From the NCBI GenBank assembly GCA_963807735.1, contig CAWEDI010000049.1, positions 1 through 64,000 of the forward strand: 64,000 nt of DNA, in the 5' to 3' direction. The number at the start of each line of letters is the position of its first letter. Position 1 is the stretch's first letter. Origin of the DNA: Roseiarcus sp963807735. Lineage in GTDB: Bacteria > Pseudomonadota > Alphaproteobacteria > Rhizobiales > Beijerinckiaceae. A model generated the notes under the pieces. The model saw only the letters and a program-made list of their open reading frames with translations, searched no databases and was not told where the DNA came from. Position numbers and translations under genes: made by a program. Of the stretch, positions 33,536 through 41,938 are shown piece by piece.

Positions 33536-35962
33536 GTGCGAATCATTAAGTTTCTTTGCGCCGTCGCGGCGATGGGTATCGTTTGGGTCCCCGCGGCCGA
33601 CGCCGCCAACCCTCGTATCGCCCTGGTCATCGGCGAATCCGCCTATACCGACGCCGCGCTGCCGACGACCGCCAACGACGCCGGCCTCGTCGCGCAGGTG
33701 TTGCAGGCCGCCGGCTTCGACGTCGTGGGCGCGCGCGACCTCGACCAGAAATCGGTGCGCGAATCGCTGCGCGACTTCCTCGACAAGGCCAACGCGGCCG
33801 GGCCGGACATGCAGGCGTTCGTCTATTTCTCCGGCCGCGCGCTGCAATTTTCGGGCGACAACTACCTCGTGCCGATCGACGCGCGGATCGCGCGCGATTC
33901 GGACGCCCCGATCGAGGCGATCAAGCTCGCCGATTTCACCCACGCGCTCGCGACGGCGCCAGGTCTGGCGCGGGTGGTGGTCATCGACGGCGCGCGACCG
34001 AACCCTTATGCGCAGCAGGGCCAGCCGCTCGCCGGCGGCCTGGCGCTGGTCGATCCCGAGCCGAACACGGTTATCGCCTTCAACGCCGCGCCGGGCTCGA
34101 TCGGCGTCGAAGACAGCGGCGACTACGGCGTCTACGCCAAGTCGCTGTCCGGGCTGATGCGACAGGGCGGCGTCGATATCGGCGACGTTCTGAGCCAGAC
34201 CCGCATCGCGGTGAACCAGCAGACCAAGGGCGCCCAGGTTCCCTGGAGCGCCGGCAAGCTCGACGCGCCCTACTTCCTGTTCGAGCGCGCCGCCGACGCG
34301 CCGGTGGCCGCGCGGCCGCCGGCGACGCGGCCGCTGAAGCAACTATCGTCGGAGGAGGCGTATCAGTCCGTCATCGCCAGCGACCGGCTCGAGGACTACG
34401 AGGAATTCTTGCGCGATCACGCCCGATCGACGCAGGCGCGACGCATCGAGGCGATCGTCGCCGCGCGACGCGAGGCGCTGTTCTGGCGCCGCGCGTTGGA
34501 GCAGAACTCGCCGCGCGCCTATTGGACGTATCTGAAACTCTATCCGCGTGGGCCGCACGCCTACGACGCCGGCCGCCGGCTCGACATTCTTTCCGCTCGC
34601 CGCGCGCCGCCGCCGGATTTCACGGCGATGCAATACGAGGACCTGCCGCCGCCGCCGCCGGCCGAAATCGTCTACGCCGATCGTCCGGTCTACTATTTCG
34701 GCGGCGACGATTTCGGGCCGCCCCCGCCCCCGCCGCCGCCAGCTTACGTCGTCGACGTCGATTCCGACGACTGGGGCGATCTGCCGCCCCCGCCGCCGCC
34801 GACGCTCGCCGGGGTGCTGCCGACGCTCGCCATTGCGATCCCGCTGATGATCGCCGCCCGCGCCTATCACGATCGCCCACATCGCGACGGCCGCGCGCCG
34901 GTCGCGGCGCCGCCGCCGCAGCCGCGGCCGTTCGGCCCCCCGCCGCTGCCGCAAGGCGTGCGCCCGATCGCCGCGCCGCCGCGACTCGCCGCCCCGCCCG
35001 CCGAGGCGCGCGCGCGCGGCCGGGTGCAGTTCGTCGCCCCGGCCGCCACGGCCCCGGCCGGCGGTCGCCCGCCGGCGCCGAGAGCGCCGCAGACGCCGCC
35101 TCCCGCCGCGACGCCGCTGCCGGTCAACGGCAAGGCCCCCGCGCCTCCGCCGGCAGGCGAAAGGACGCCTCCGCCGGCTCCGACGCCCGCACGGACGCCC
35201 CTCCCCACGCCGAACGCCGCGCCGGTCCCCTTGCCCGCTCCAGCGGGCCCAAGGACGCCGCAGCCCACGCCGAACGGCGCCGGCGCCCCGTTGCCCGCTC
35301 CGGCCCCCGCGCCGAGCGGCGTCCGGACCCCGCCGCCGGCGCCCGGCCGGGCTCTCCCGACGCCGCCCGCGCCAACTCCGCAGCCCATGAAGCCCGGCCC
35401 GGCCGAGCTGAAAGCGCCGAGCGATGCGGTGAAGCCGGGGAAGGCTCCGCCCGAGCCGGCTAACCCTGTGGAGCCGAAATCCGATCAGCCCCGGCCCGGC
35501 AAGCCGACCCCGCCGCGAGCGGCGGAGCCGCGACCTGAGCCGGAGGCGCCGAAAGCGCCTGACGTCAGGCCCGCGGAAACGCCACTGCCGAAGGCTTCGG
35601 ACGCTCCGCGCGCGCCGAAGGCCGTCGAAGCGCCGGCGCCGCGGCCCGTCGAACCGAAACCCGCGCCGCGGCCCGTCGAAGCCCCGCGACCGGCGCCTGC
35701 GCCGAAGATGGAAGCGCCGCGGCCCGCTCCCGCACCGCGCGTTGAGCCGCCACATCCTGCGCCGCGCGTCGAGGCGCCACGTCCAGCCCCGCCGCCCGCT
35801 CCACGCGTCGAGGCGCCGCGCCCCGCCCCGCCGCCGGCTCCACGCGTCGAGGCGCCACGCCCCGCCCCGCCGCCCGCCCCGCGCGTCGAGGCTCCCCGAC
35901 CGGCCCCGCCGCCTGCGCCCGCCAAGCCGGCAGGTTGTCACCCGGGCGCGCCGCACTGCTGA
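33536..35962 (+). CDS. exported caspase-fold (peptidase C14-like) protein with lost catalytic dyad and Pro-rich tail
   Basis: An 808-residue secreted protein. After a signal peptide (MRIIKFLCAVAAMGIVWVPA) comes a caspase/metacaspase p20-like domain: RIALVIGESAYTDAALPTTA, NDAGLVAQVLQAAGFDV and QFSGDNYLVPIDARI are classical. The catalytic His of YYAGHGxQ is replaced by R101 (VYFSGRALQ), and the catalytic Cys of DACR is replaced by A153 (VIDGARPNP). The enzyme should therefore be inactive, a pseudoprotease. Residues about 270-350 form a helical linker, followed by about 400 residues very rich in Pro and Ala, ending PAKPAGCHPGAPHC. I prefer GTG 33536, preceded by GGGGAA, to ATG 33491. Confidence 0.82.
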   Translation: MRIIKFLCAVAAMGIVWVPAADAANPRIALVIGESAYTDAALPTTANDAGLVAQVLQAAGFDVVGARDLDQKSVRESLRDFLDKANAAGPDMQAFVYFSGRALQFSGDNYLVPIDARIARDSDAPIEAIKLADFTHALATAPGLARVVVIDGARPNPYAQQGQPLAGGLALVDPEPNTVIAFNAAPGSIGVEDSGDYGVYAKSLSGLMRQGGVDIGDVLSQTRIAVNQQTKGAQVPWSAGKLDAPYFLFERAADAPVAARPPATRPLKQLSSEEAYQSVIASDRLEDYEEFLRDHARSTQARRIEAIVAARREALFWRRALEQNSPRAYWTYLKLYPRGPHAYDAGRRLDILSARRAPPPDFTAMQYEDLPPPPPAEIVYADRPVYYFGGDDFGPPPPPPPPAYVVDVDSDDWGDLPPPPPPTLAGVLPTLAIAIPLMIAARAYHDRPHRDGRAPVAAPPPQPRPFGPPPLPQGVRPIAAPPRLAAPPAEARARGRVQFVAPAATAPAGGRPPAPRAPQTPPPAATPLPVNGKAPAPPPAGERTPPPAPTPARTPLPTPNAAPVPLPAPAGPRTPQPTPNGAGAPLPAPAPAPSGVRTPPPAPGRALPTPPAPTPQPMKPGPAELKAPSDAVKPGKAPPEPANPVEPKSDQPRPGKPTPPRAAEPRPEPEAPKAPDVRPAETPLPKASDAPRAPKAVEAPAPRPVEPKPAPRPVEAPRPAPAPKMEAPRPAPAPRVEPPHPAPRVEAPRPAPPPAPRVEAPRPAPPPAPRVEAPRPAPPPAPRVEAPRPAPPPAPAKPAGCHPGAPHC
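35760..35925 (+). repeat. 39-bp in-frame tandem repeat in the Pro-rich tail
   Basis: Four units of about 39 bp each encode PRVEAPRPAPPPA with small changes, near the C-terminus of the caspase-fold gene. An irregular Pro-Ala-rich stretch precedes them. Copy number could vary without loss of frame. Confidence 0.75.
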
Positions 35963-35980
35963 GCGCGGCGCGACGGCGCG

Positions 35981-36850
35981 TCACTCGGCGAAGCGGGCGA
36001 TGAGGCTGGACGTGTCCCATCGGCCGCCGCCGAGCTGCTGCACGTCGGCGTAGAACTGGTCGACCAGCGCCGCCACTGGCAGCCGCGCGCCGTTGCGGCG
36101 CGCCTCGTCGAGACAGATGCCGAGATCCTTGCGCATCCAATCGACGGCGAAGCCGAAGTCGAACTTGCCGGCGATCATCGTCTTGTAGCGGTTCTCCATC
36201 TGCCAGGATTGCGCGGCGCCCTTGGAGATCACTTCGATGACCAACGCCCGGTCGAGCCCGGCGCGATCGGCGAAATGCAGGCCCTCCGAAAGCGCCTGCA
36301 CCAGGCCGGCGATGCAAATCTGGTTGACCATCTTGGTCAGTTGCCCCGCCCCGACCTCGCCCATCCGTCGGCAGGATTTCGCGTAGGCTGCGACGATCGG
36401 CTCGATCGCAGCGTAATCCGCCTCCGAGCCGCCGCACATGATGGTGAGTTGTCCGTTTTCCGCGCCCGCCTGCCCGCCGGACACCGGCGCGTCGACGAAG
36501 CCGAGGCCCCGCCGCTTCGCCGCCTCGGAAAGCTCGCGCGCGACGCTCGCCGAGGCGGTCGTGTGGTCGACGAAGATCGCGCCGGGCTTCATGCCGGCGA
36601 AGGCGCCGTCGTCGCCGAGGGTGATCGAGCGCAAGTCGTCGTCGTTGCCGACGCAGGCGAGCACGACGTCGCGGTCCTTCGCCGCCTCGCGCGGCGTCGG
36701 CGCCGAGGCGCCGCCGTGCTTGCCGACCCAGTCCTTCGCCTTGGCCGCGGTGCGGTTGAACACGACGAGGTCATGGCCGCCGCGCCCGGCAAGGTGCCCG
36801 GCCATCGGAGAGCCCATCACGCCGAGGCCAAGAAATGCGAGTTTGCTCAC
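35981..36850 (-). CDS. 3-hydroxyisobutyrate dehydrogenase-family NAD(P) oxidoreductase
   Basis: A 289-residue beta-hydroxyacid dehydrogenase. The Rossmann motif is LGLGVMGSPMAG (residues 8-18), the substrate loop DAPVSGGQAGAENG follows at about 120, and the catalytic lysine is K173 in GAGQLTKMVNQICIAG. C-terminal DFGFAVDWMRKDLGICLDEA is also typical. Members oxidise 3-hydroxyisobutyrate, tartronate semialdehyde or succinic semialdehyde; which one cannot be told. The GTG start at 36850 overlaps the mobA stop (GTGA), so it is the second gene of a two-gene unit. Confidence 0.9.
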   Translation of the reverse strand: MSKLAFLGLGVMGSPMAGHLAGRGGHDLVVFNRTAAKAKDWVGKHGGASAPTPREAAKDRDVVLACVGNDDDLRSITLGDDGAFAGMKPGAIFVDHTTASASVARELSEAAKRRGLGFVDAPVSGGQAGAENGQLTIMCGGSEADYAAIEPIVAAYAKSCRRMGEVGAGQLTKMVNQICIAGLVQALSEGLHFADRAGLDRALVIEVISKGAAQSWQMENRYKTMIAGKFDFGFAVDWMRKDLGICLDEARRNGARLPVAALVDQFYADVQQLGGGRWDTSSLIARFAE

Positions 36851-37500
36851 CCTGTCTCTCCGTCGCTGGTCCGGACTTCGCCGGCGGACCGGCGTCTTAG
36901 CAAATCCTGACGCGCCGCCGCTTCGGCGTCGGCAAATTCTTGCGGCGTGTTGAGATTGGCGAACGAGGCCTCGCTCGGGAACCGCACGGACGCGGCGCCG
37001 AGCGCGGCGAGCACGGAGCGCGGCGAGGCGCGCCCCGCCGCCAACGCCGCCTCGACGCCGCCGAGGGCGCTCGCTGGCCAGAGCGCAAACATCGGCTCTA
37101 GTCCGGAGTCGGACTCCGCCACCGCCGCCGGCGCGCCTGCGCGGATAGCGGCTACAAGCCGCGCGACGAGGTCGAGCGGGACGAACGGCGCATCGCACGG
37201 CGCAGTGGCGAGAAAGGCGAAGCCTTCCGACGCCGCCAGCCCCGCGGCGACGCCGGCGAGCGGTCCCGCGCCCGCCCATGCCGGGGGGTCCAGCAGGATC
37301 GGCGCGCCCAAGGCGGCGAGGCTCGCGTCCGCGCTGCGCGCATTGAGATAGACGACGCCCGCCTGCGACCGCAGCCTGCGCAAAATGCGCGCCGCAAGCG
37401 GTTCGCCAAGAAACGGCAGCAGAGCCTTCGGCCGCCCCATCCGCGACGACGCGCCGCCCGCCAGCACCACCGCCGCGACGCTTGCTTGAACTTCCGCCAT
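36847..37500 (-). CDS. mobA: molybdenum cofactor guanylyltransferase MobA-like nucleotidyltransferase
   Basis: A 217-residue nucleotidyltransferase. The phosphate-binding loop LAGGASSRMGRPKALLPF (residues 13-30) is the signature of MobA and MocA, which attach GMP or CMP to molybdopterin. GPLAGVAAGLAASEGFAF and ATAPCDAPFVPLDLVARL with the metal-binding DAP region follow. Which nucleotide it uses is unclear; MobA is the default. No other molybdopterin genes are in the window. Confidence 0.85.
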   Translation of the reverse strand: MAEVQASVAAVVLAGGASSRMGRPKALLPFLGEPLAARILRRLRSQAGVVYLNARSADASLAALGAPILLDPPAWAGAGPLAGVAAGLAASEGFAFLATAPCDAPFVPLDLVARLVAAIRAGAPAAVAESDSGLEPMFALWPASALGGVEAALAAGRASPRSVLAALGAASVRFPSEASFANLNTPQEFADAEAAARQDLLRRRSAGEVRTSDGETG

Positions 37501-37566
37501 CGAGGGACCGCGCTACCGCCTTAATCCATCCTTTGTATAACTCGCGCGCGAAACGGAGGGGCGAGA

Positions 37567-38664
37567 GTGAACGGGCGACGTGAGTTTCTGACCGGATTGA
37601 CCTTGGGCGCGGCGGCGAGCCTTGCGGCCCCGGCGCTGGCCGATCCCGCTCCCGACGTGGAGTGGAGGATCACCTCCAGCTTCACCCCTTCGCTCGACCT
37701 CATCTACGGCGGCGGCGACACGCTCGCCAAGGCGCTCGCCGACCTTACCGACGGCCATTTCAAGCTGAAGATTTCCCCGGCGGGCGAAATCGCCCCGGCG
37801 GGCGAGGCGCTCGACGCGGTGGCGGCGGGCAAGGCGGACGGCGCGCATACCGCGCTTTCCTACGCCTGGAGCCAGGACCCGAGCTTCATCTTCGGCACCT
37901 CGACGCCGTTCGGCATGAACGCGCGGCAGCATTCCGCCTGGCTCCGGGAAGGCGGCGGCGGGGCCATGCTCGACGAGTTGCTGAGCGAGCAGAAAGCGAT
38001 CGCGATCCCCGCCGGCAACACCGGCGGCCAGATGGCCGGCTGGTTCCGCAAGGAGATTCACGGCGTTCAGGACCTGCAAGGGCTCAAGATGCGGGTCGGC
38101 GGCTTCGCCGGCAAGATATTCCAGACGCTCGGCGCCGAACCGGTCGGGATGCCGCGTGACGCCGTATACAACGGCCTGCAAAGCGGCTCGCTCGACATGT
38201 TCGAATGGGTCGGCCCCTATGATGACGAGCAATTCGGGCAGCCGCTCGCCAAGGTCGCGCCCAACTATTACTACCCCGGCTGGTGGAAGGGCGGGATGCA
38301 ACTCCACCTCGTCGTCTCCAAGGACAAATACGAGGCGCTGCCGAAATCCTATCAAGCGGCGTTACGCGCCGCCGCCGCGATCGCCGACGCCTCTGTGCTG
38401 TCGAAGTACGACGCCGCCAATCCTGCGGCGGTGAAGCGTCTCGTGGTCGACGGCGCGTCGCTGCGGCTATTTCCGCAGGACATGATGGAGGCGTGCTACA
38501 AGACCGCCAACGACCTCTACGACCAGCTCGGCGCCGACAATCCGCGCTTCAAGAAAATCTCGGACTCCTATCTCGGCTTCCGCTCCGATCAGTATTTGTG
38601 GTGGCAGGTGGCGGAATATTCCTTCGACAATTTCATGATCCGCCAGCGCCACGCCAAAACCTGA
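37567..38664 (+). CDS. TRAP transporter solute-binding protein (DctP family)
   Basis: A 365-residue periplasmic receptor. The twin-arginine-like signal peptide RREFLTGLTLGAAASLAAPA starts the protein. The core (EWRITSSFTPSLDLIYGGGD, GLKMRVGGFAGKIFQTLGAEP, YNGLQSGSLDMFEWVGPYDDE) is the DctP fold; the arginine in KMRV usually clamps the substrate carboxylate, so a carboxylic acid ligand is expected. No DctQ/DctM membrane subunits are adjacent. GTG 37567 is used, preceded by GGGGCGAG. It is divergent from mobA. Confidence 0.87.
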   Translation: MNGRREFLTGLTLGAAASLAAPALADPAPDVEWRITSSFTPSLDLIYGGGDTLAKALADLTDGHFKLKISPAGEIAPAGEALDAVAAGKADGAHTALSYAWSQDPSFIFGTSTPFGMNARQHSAWLREGGGGAMLDELLSEQKAIAIPAGNTGGQMAGWFRKEIHGVQDLQGLKMRVGGFAGKIFQTLGAEPVGMPRDAVYNGLQSGSLDMFEWVGPYDDEQFGQPLAKVAPNYYYPGWWKGGMQLHLVVSKDKYEALPKSYQAALRAAAAIADASVLSKYDAANPAAVKRLVVDGASLRLFPQDMMEACYKTANDLYDQLGADNPRFKKISDSYLGFRSDQYLWWQVAEYSFDNFMIRQRHAKT

Positions 38665-38668
38665 CGGC

Positions 38669-39229
38669 TCAGTGGTCGCATTCGTCGATGGGCGACCAAT
38701 GCGCGCCGCCGGGCGAGGCCAGCACCTGCCGCTCGCGCGTCACATAGCGGGCGGGGATGGTGTGGGTGATCGTCTGCGCCGGCTCGACGACCTCGGTATG
38801 CATGCGCACGGCGGTCTCCTCGGGGATCGTCTCGCTCACCGCGCGCTCCGGCGCGACGAGCACGCGACGGCTGACGCGGCCGTACTGCGCGGGGACGTTG
38901 ACCCAGCAGCCGATGAGGTCGCCGTTCTCGTCGCGGATGCGCCATTCGCGGTGGGCGGGGCTCACCTCCACGGTTTCGTCCTGATAGGCGTATTCCGCCG
39001 GAATGATCCGGGTGACGCTCTGCTCTGGGCGGATGACGACCGTCTCCGCCACCGGCCGCGTCACCGCCGGCACGTATTCGGTTACGTCGCGCGCGGGCGT
39101 CACCAGCACGTTCTCGGAGACAAAGGTGAATTGCGGCGGCTCGATCACGCGGCGAAAGCACTGGTGCGCCTCCGCGCCGACGCTCGACCACGCGAAAAGT
39201 CCCGCTCCCGCGATGGCGAGATAGCGCAT
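38669..39229 (-). CDS. exported protein with PAxY/Pxxx-W repeats, function unknown
   Basis: A 186-residue periplasmic protein. The signal peptide is MRYLAIAGAGLFAWSSVGAE. The mature part repeats a module of the form (I/V)PAxY-x6-V-x2-(S/A)P, for example IPAEYAYQDETVEVSPAHREW, VPAQYGRVSRRVLVAP and IPARYVTRERQVLASPGGAHW. I have seen comparable modules in proteobacterial envelope proteins of unknown role. It is convergent with the TRAP receptor, 4 bp apart. Confidence 0.65.
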   Translation of the reverse strand: MRYLAIAGAGLFAWSSVGAEAHQCFRRVIEPPQFTFVSENVLVTPARDVTEYVPAVTRPVAETVVIRPEQSVTRIIPAEYAYQDETVEVSPAHREWRIRDENGDLIGCWVNVPAQYGRVSRRVLVAPERAVSETIPEETAVRMHTEVVEPAQTITHTIPARYVTRERQVLASPGGAHWSPIDECDH

Positions 39230-39342
39230 AATACCCTCCGTAAAGCGCCTGTCGCGCCCTGCGCTATTGCGCCGCGGCGCGACTTGGAGGCAAGCCCGAT
39301 CCGGTTTTAACCTAAACTTAAGGCCATCGACAGGAGCGCGCC

Positions 39343-39600
39343 ATGTGCCGCAGCATCAAACCGCTGTTCAACTACGAGCCGCCGGCGACGGACGCCGACC
39401 TGCATGCGGCGGCGGTGCAATTCGTGCGCAAGGTCAGCGGCTTCCAACGCCCCTCGCGCGACAATGCGGCGGCGTTCGATCTCGCGGTGGAGGAGATCAC
39501 GGCCTCCGTCCATAAGCTGCTCGGCGGCCTCCACACGCACGCCGCGCCGCGCAGCCGCGAGGCCGACGCGGCGCGGGCGCGGCGCGAGTTTACGCGCTAA
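39343..39600 (+). CDS. DUF2277-family small protein
   Basis: An 85-residue protein with the DUF2277 opening MCRSIKPLFNYEPPATDADL and VRKVSGFQRPSRDNAAAFD. The family is small, widespread and uncharacterised. The sequence CATCGACAGGAGCGCGCC before the ATG holds an AGGAG ribosome site. It is free-standing. Confidence 0.85.
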   Translation: MCRSIKPLFNYEPPATDADLHAAAVQFVRKVSGFQRPSRDNAAAFDLAVEEITASVHKLLGGLHTHAAPRSREADAARARREFTR

Positions 39601-39604
39601 GGGC

Positions 39605-39979
39605 TTACGCGACGCTCGGGATCGCTCCGGCCTGAACGCCGATGAGCCGCCACGTCTCGTCGCCGCGCGCCCAGACGGAGAGCGCGCGCGCCTGCACGAT
39701 CCTGGGGACGCCGCGCACAACGATGTCGATCGTCAGGCGGTTGAACACCAGCGCGACGGCGTCTTCGACGATCACGGTCTGATCCTCGCGATCGATGCGG
39801 CGATAGTCCCACACGCCATCGCGAATCCCGTCCAGATAGCTCGCCTTGCTGTCGGCGACCCCGTTTGAATGCCGGTAGACGAGATTGTCGTGGAACAAGC
39901 GATCAAGCGCGGCGAAGTCCTTGGCGACCACGCCAGCGTAGCGCGCGTCCTCCAGACGCAGAATGTCGGCTTCGGTCAT
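39605..39979 (-). CDS. SnoaL/NTF2-like fold protein
   Basis: A 124-residue protein of the nuclear-transport-factor-2-like fold (DUF4440/SnoaL-like). The helix MTEADILRLEDARYAGVVAK, then FAALDRLFHDNLVYRHSNGV and the beta strands ALSVWARGDETWRLIGVQAG are typical. Members bind or isomerise small molecules; no ligand can be named. ATG 39979 follows GGGAGGA; the longer frame from 40003 lacks this. Confidence 0.8.
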   Translation of the reverse strand: MTEADILRLEDARYAGVVAKDFAALDRLFHDNLVYRHSNGVADSKASYLDGIRDGVWDYRRIDREDQTVIVEDAVALVFNRLTIDIVVRGVPRIVQARALSVWARGDETWRLIGVQAGAIPSVA

Positions 39980-40212
39980 GGCGTCGCGTCCTCCCACGAT
40001 CATTGCGCCACGATGACGCGCTTTGCGTCGGGAGGAAAGTCGTCGGAGACATAAATTCGACCGGCGTCAGCGGGCGGACGCCCTGCCTTGACGCCGTCGT
40101 CCCTCGTTGGCGATCACTAGAGCGCCTTTTTCGATTGCAACAATTACTTCGCGCGAGAATACTTGCCATTGCCTAGGAAGGAATAATCATCGCAATCAAC
40201 GGCAAATCTATT

Positions 40213-40428
40213 CTACGCCGCGTCGCGCTGTTCGGCTGCGCCGCCGCCTTCGCCGGTCTCGGCCTTGACCTCGTTGATAAGTCGGTTGATCGACCCCGCG
40301 CAGCCTCCGCACTTGGGCGCGCAGCCCAGCGAAGCATAAACATCGCGGACCCGCTCGGGGGCGTTCGGCTTGTCCAGCGCATCGCGAATGGCGGCGTCGG
40401 TCAGCAGGTTGCAAGAACAAATAATCAT
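40213..40428 (-). CDS. bfd: bacterioferritin-associated ferredoxin Bfd
   Basis: A 71-residue [2Fe-2S] protein. The cluster ligands are C4 and C6 (MIICSCNLL) and C40 and C43 (GCAPKCGGC), the BFD arrangement. Bfd reduces the bacterioferritin core to release stored iron and is normally induced by iron limitation. No bacterioferritin gene is adjacent. ATG 40428 gives the canonical N-terminus; a longer frame from 40494 is a G+C-driven extension. Confidence 0.9.
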   Translation of the reverse strand: MIICSCNLLTDAAIRDALDKPNAPERVRDVYASLGCAPKCGGCAGSINRLINEVKAETGEGGGAAEQRDAA

Positions 40429-40494
40429 CGCACGCTCTCGCCGTACGGAGCCAGTATCGCATCCCGATGCGCGCCGGGGTTTGACGCGCCGCAA

Positions 40495-40916
40495 ACGCCT
40501 CGCGGAAATTTTCCGCCTGTCCGCTTGCGCGCGGCTGACTTCGGGAACGCGCTTTCGACGTGAACCTTCACTGACAGCCCTCGACGCCGCATCGTCAACA
40601 AAAGAACCAGCGGAGAAATGCCTAAACGGACGGCAAAAGCACCGTCAAGCGGAGCGCCGCCACATTAGAATTGTTTCAATTTCGAACGCGTCCGAGGCGG
40701 CGCCAAGGCTGGCGCGGACGGCGCTCGGCCGCCGCCGACGCGCTCGGCGAGGCTCGACACCGCTCATTGCGCAAGCTAATTTCGTGCTATTCCCGCGCCC
40801 GCCGAAGTTCGTTCGGGCAACCGAAATGCCAAAATTCGCCGCCAACCGCGGTTGTGAAGTCGTCGGCTTCTCCCGCCTCCCGGGCGCCGACCGGGTTCGC
40901 GAAGGCGCGCGGCTCG
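40495..40916. other. spacer between bfd and the receptor-kinase operon
   Basis: About 420 bp without a supportable gene. The right part (from about 40830) grades into a fragment of a substrate-binding protein gene. A less G+C-rich patch (ATTAGAATTGTTTCAATTTC around 40667) could hold a promoter for the operon downstream; I see no clear -35/-10 pair. Confidence 0.4.
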
Positions 40917-40964
40917 GAGCTGCCTCCCGCCGTGCTTGCGGCTGCTGACGAGGTGATCGAATGA
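40917..40964 (+). pseudogene. 3' stub of a PF04392 substrate-binding protein gene
   Basis: The last 15 codons (LPPAVLAAADEVIE, stop) match the end of the first intact binding-protein gene (IPTTLLAAADEVIE), and the stop overlaps the next ATG in the same ATGA fashion. No upstream body remains. It appears to be the remnant of a third tandem copy. Confidence 0.65.
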
Positions 40965-41938
40965 GACGGCGGGAGTTTCTTGCGGGCCTAGCCGCGGCTG
41001 CTTCCACCGGGCCGTCGAGCGCGCGCGCGCAGGAACGGCCGGTCATCGGCTTCCTGCACATTGGCGCCGCCGCCGAGAACGCCAAACGTCTCGCCGCCTT
41101 TCGCGAGGGCCTGGGGAAGGCGGGTTTTGTTGAAGGCCAGAACGTTACGATCGAATACCGCTGGGCGGAGGGACGGGCCGATCGGCTGGAGGCGCTCGCG
41201 GCCGATCTGGTGCGCCGCCGCGTGGCGGTGATCGTCACTCCTGCGGTTACGGCCGCGGCCGTCGCCGCCGAGAAGGCTACGCGCGACATTCCGATCGTCT
41301 TCACGGTCGGGATCGACCCTGTCGCGCTCGGTCTCGTGGCGAGCCTGAGCCACCCCGGCGGCAATGCGACCGGAGTCACGTCGCTGAACGCGTCGCTCGG
41401 CGCCAAGCGGCTCGAACTGGCCCGCGAACTGGCGCCGAACGCGAAGCGCTACGTCACGCTCGTCAACCCGACATCGCCGCTGAGCAAACCGTTCCTCAAT
41501 GGATTGCAAGCCGGCGTCACGAGTTTCGGCGTGCATCTCGATGTTCTGCGGGCGCAAAACGCAGAGGAGATCGACGCGGCTTTCGCCGGGATTCCAGACG
41601 CGGCGGAGGCGTTCTTCGTCTCCGCCCCCGACGCGTTGTTCTACAATCTGCGAGCAAGAATTGTCGCCCACTTGCAGCGCCTCGCAATGCCCTCGATGTT
41701 CGACGTGCCCGAATACGTCGAGGAGGGCGGGCTTGCGAGCTACGGCAATGACTTCCTGGACGCGGTACGGCAATCGGCGGTTTATGTCGGTCGCATTCTG
41801 AAAGGCGAGAAGGCGGCGGATTTGCCTGTCGTGCAAGCCGAGAAGTTCGTCCTTGCGATCAACCTGAAGGCAGCCGAGACGCTCGGTCTCAACATTCCCA
41901 CAACGCTGCTCGCCGCCGCCGACGAGGTGATCGAATGA
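40961..41938 (+). CDS. ABC-type substrate-binding protein (PF04392), first of pair
   Basis: A 325-residue periplasmic binding protein. The signal region MRRREFLAGLAAAASTGPSS ends near ARAQ. Family landmarks are RPVIGFLHIGAAAENA, FREGLGKAGFVEGQNVTIEY, DIPIVFTVGIDPVALGLVAS with LSHPGGNATG, and the C-terminal INLKAAETLGLNIP with a LLAAADEVIE end. PF04392 receptors usually serve ABC importers of aromatic or amino-acid-like solutes, but this operon has no ABC ATPase or permease. Its stop overlaps the next start (ATGA), and it heads a run that continues into a sensor kinase, so I infer a sensing role. Confidence 0.9.
   Translation: MRRREFLAGLAAAASTGPSSARAQERPVIGFLHIGAAAENAKRLAAFREGLGKAGFVEGQNVTIEYRWAEGRADRLEALAADLVRRRVAVIVTPAVTAAAVAAEKATRDIPIVFTVGIDPVALGLVASLSHPGGNATGVTSLNASLGAKRLELARELAPNAKRYVTLVNPTSPLSKPFLNGLQAGVTSFGVHLDVLRAQNAEEIDAAFAGIPDAAEAFFVSAPDALFYNLRARIVAHLQRLAMPSMFDVPEYVEEGGLASYGNDFLDAVRQSAVYVGRILKGEKAADLPVVQAEKFVLAINLKAAETLGLNIPTTLLAAADEVIE

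Noticed and set aside
33556..35463. Second long arginine-rich frame inside the caspase-fold gene
   Set aside because: Shadow of the real gene; no start signal and implausible composition.
36851..37279. N-terminal extension of the hydroxyisobutyrate dehydrogenase over mobA
   Set aside because: It is low-complexity shadow sequence of mobA in another frame; the NAD motif starts right after GTG 36850.
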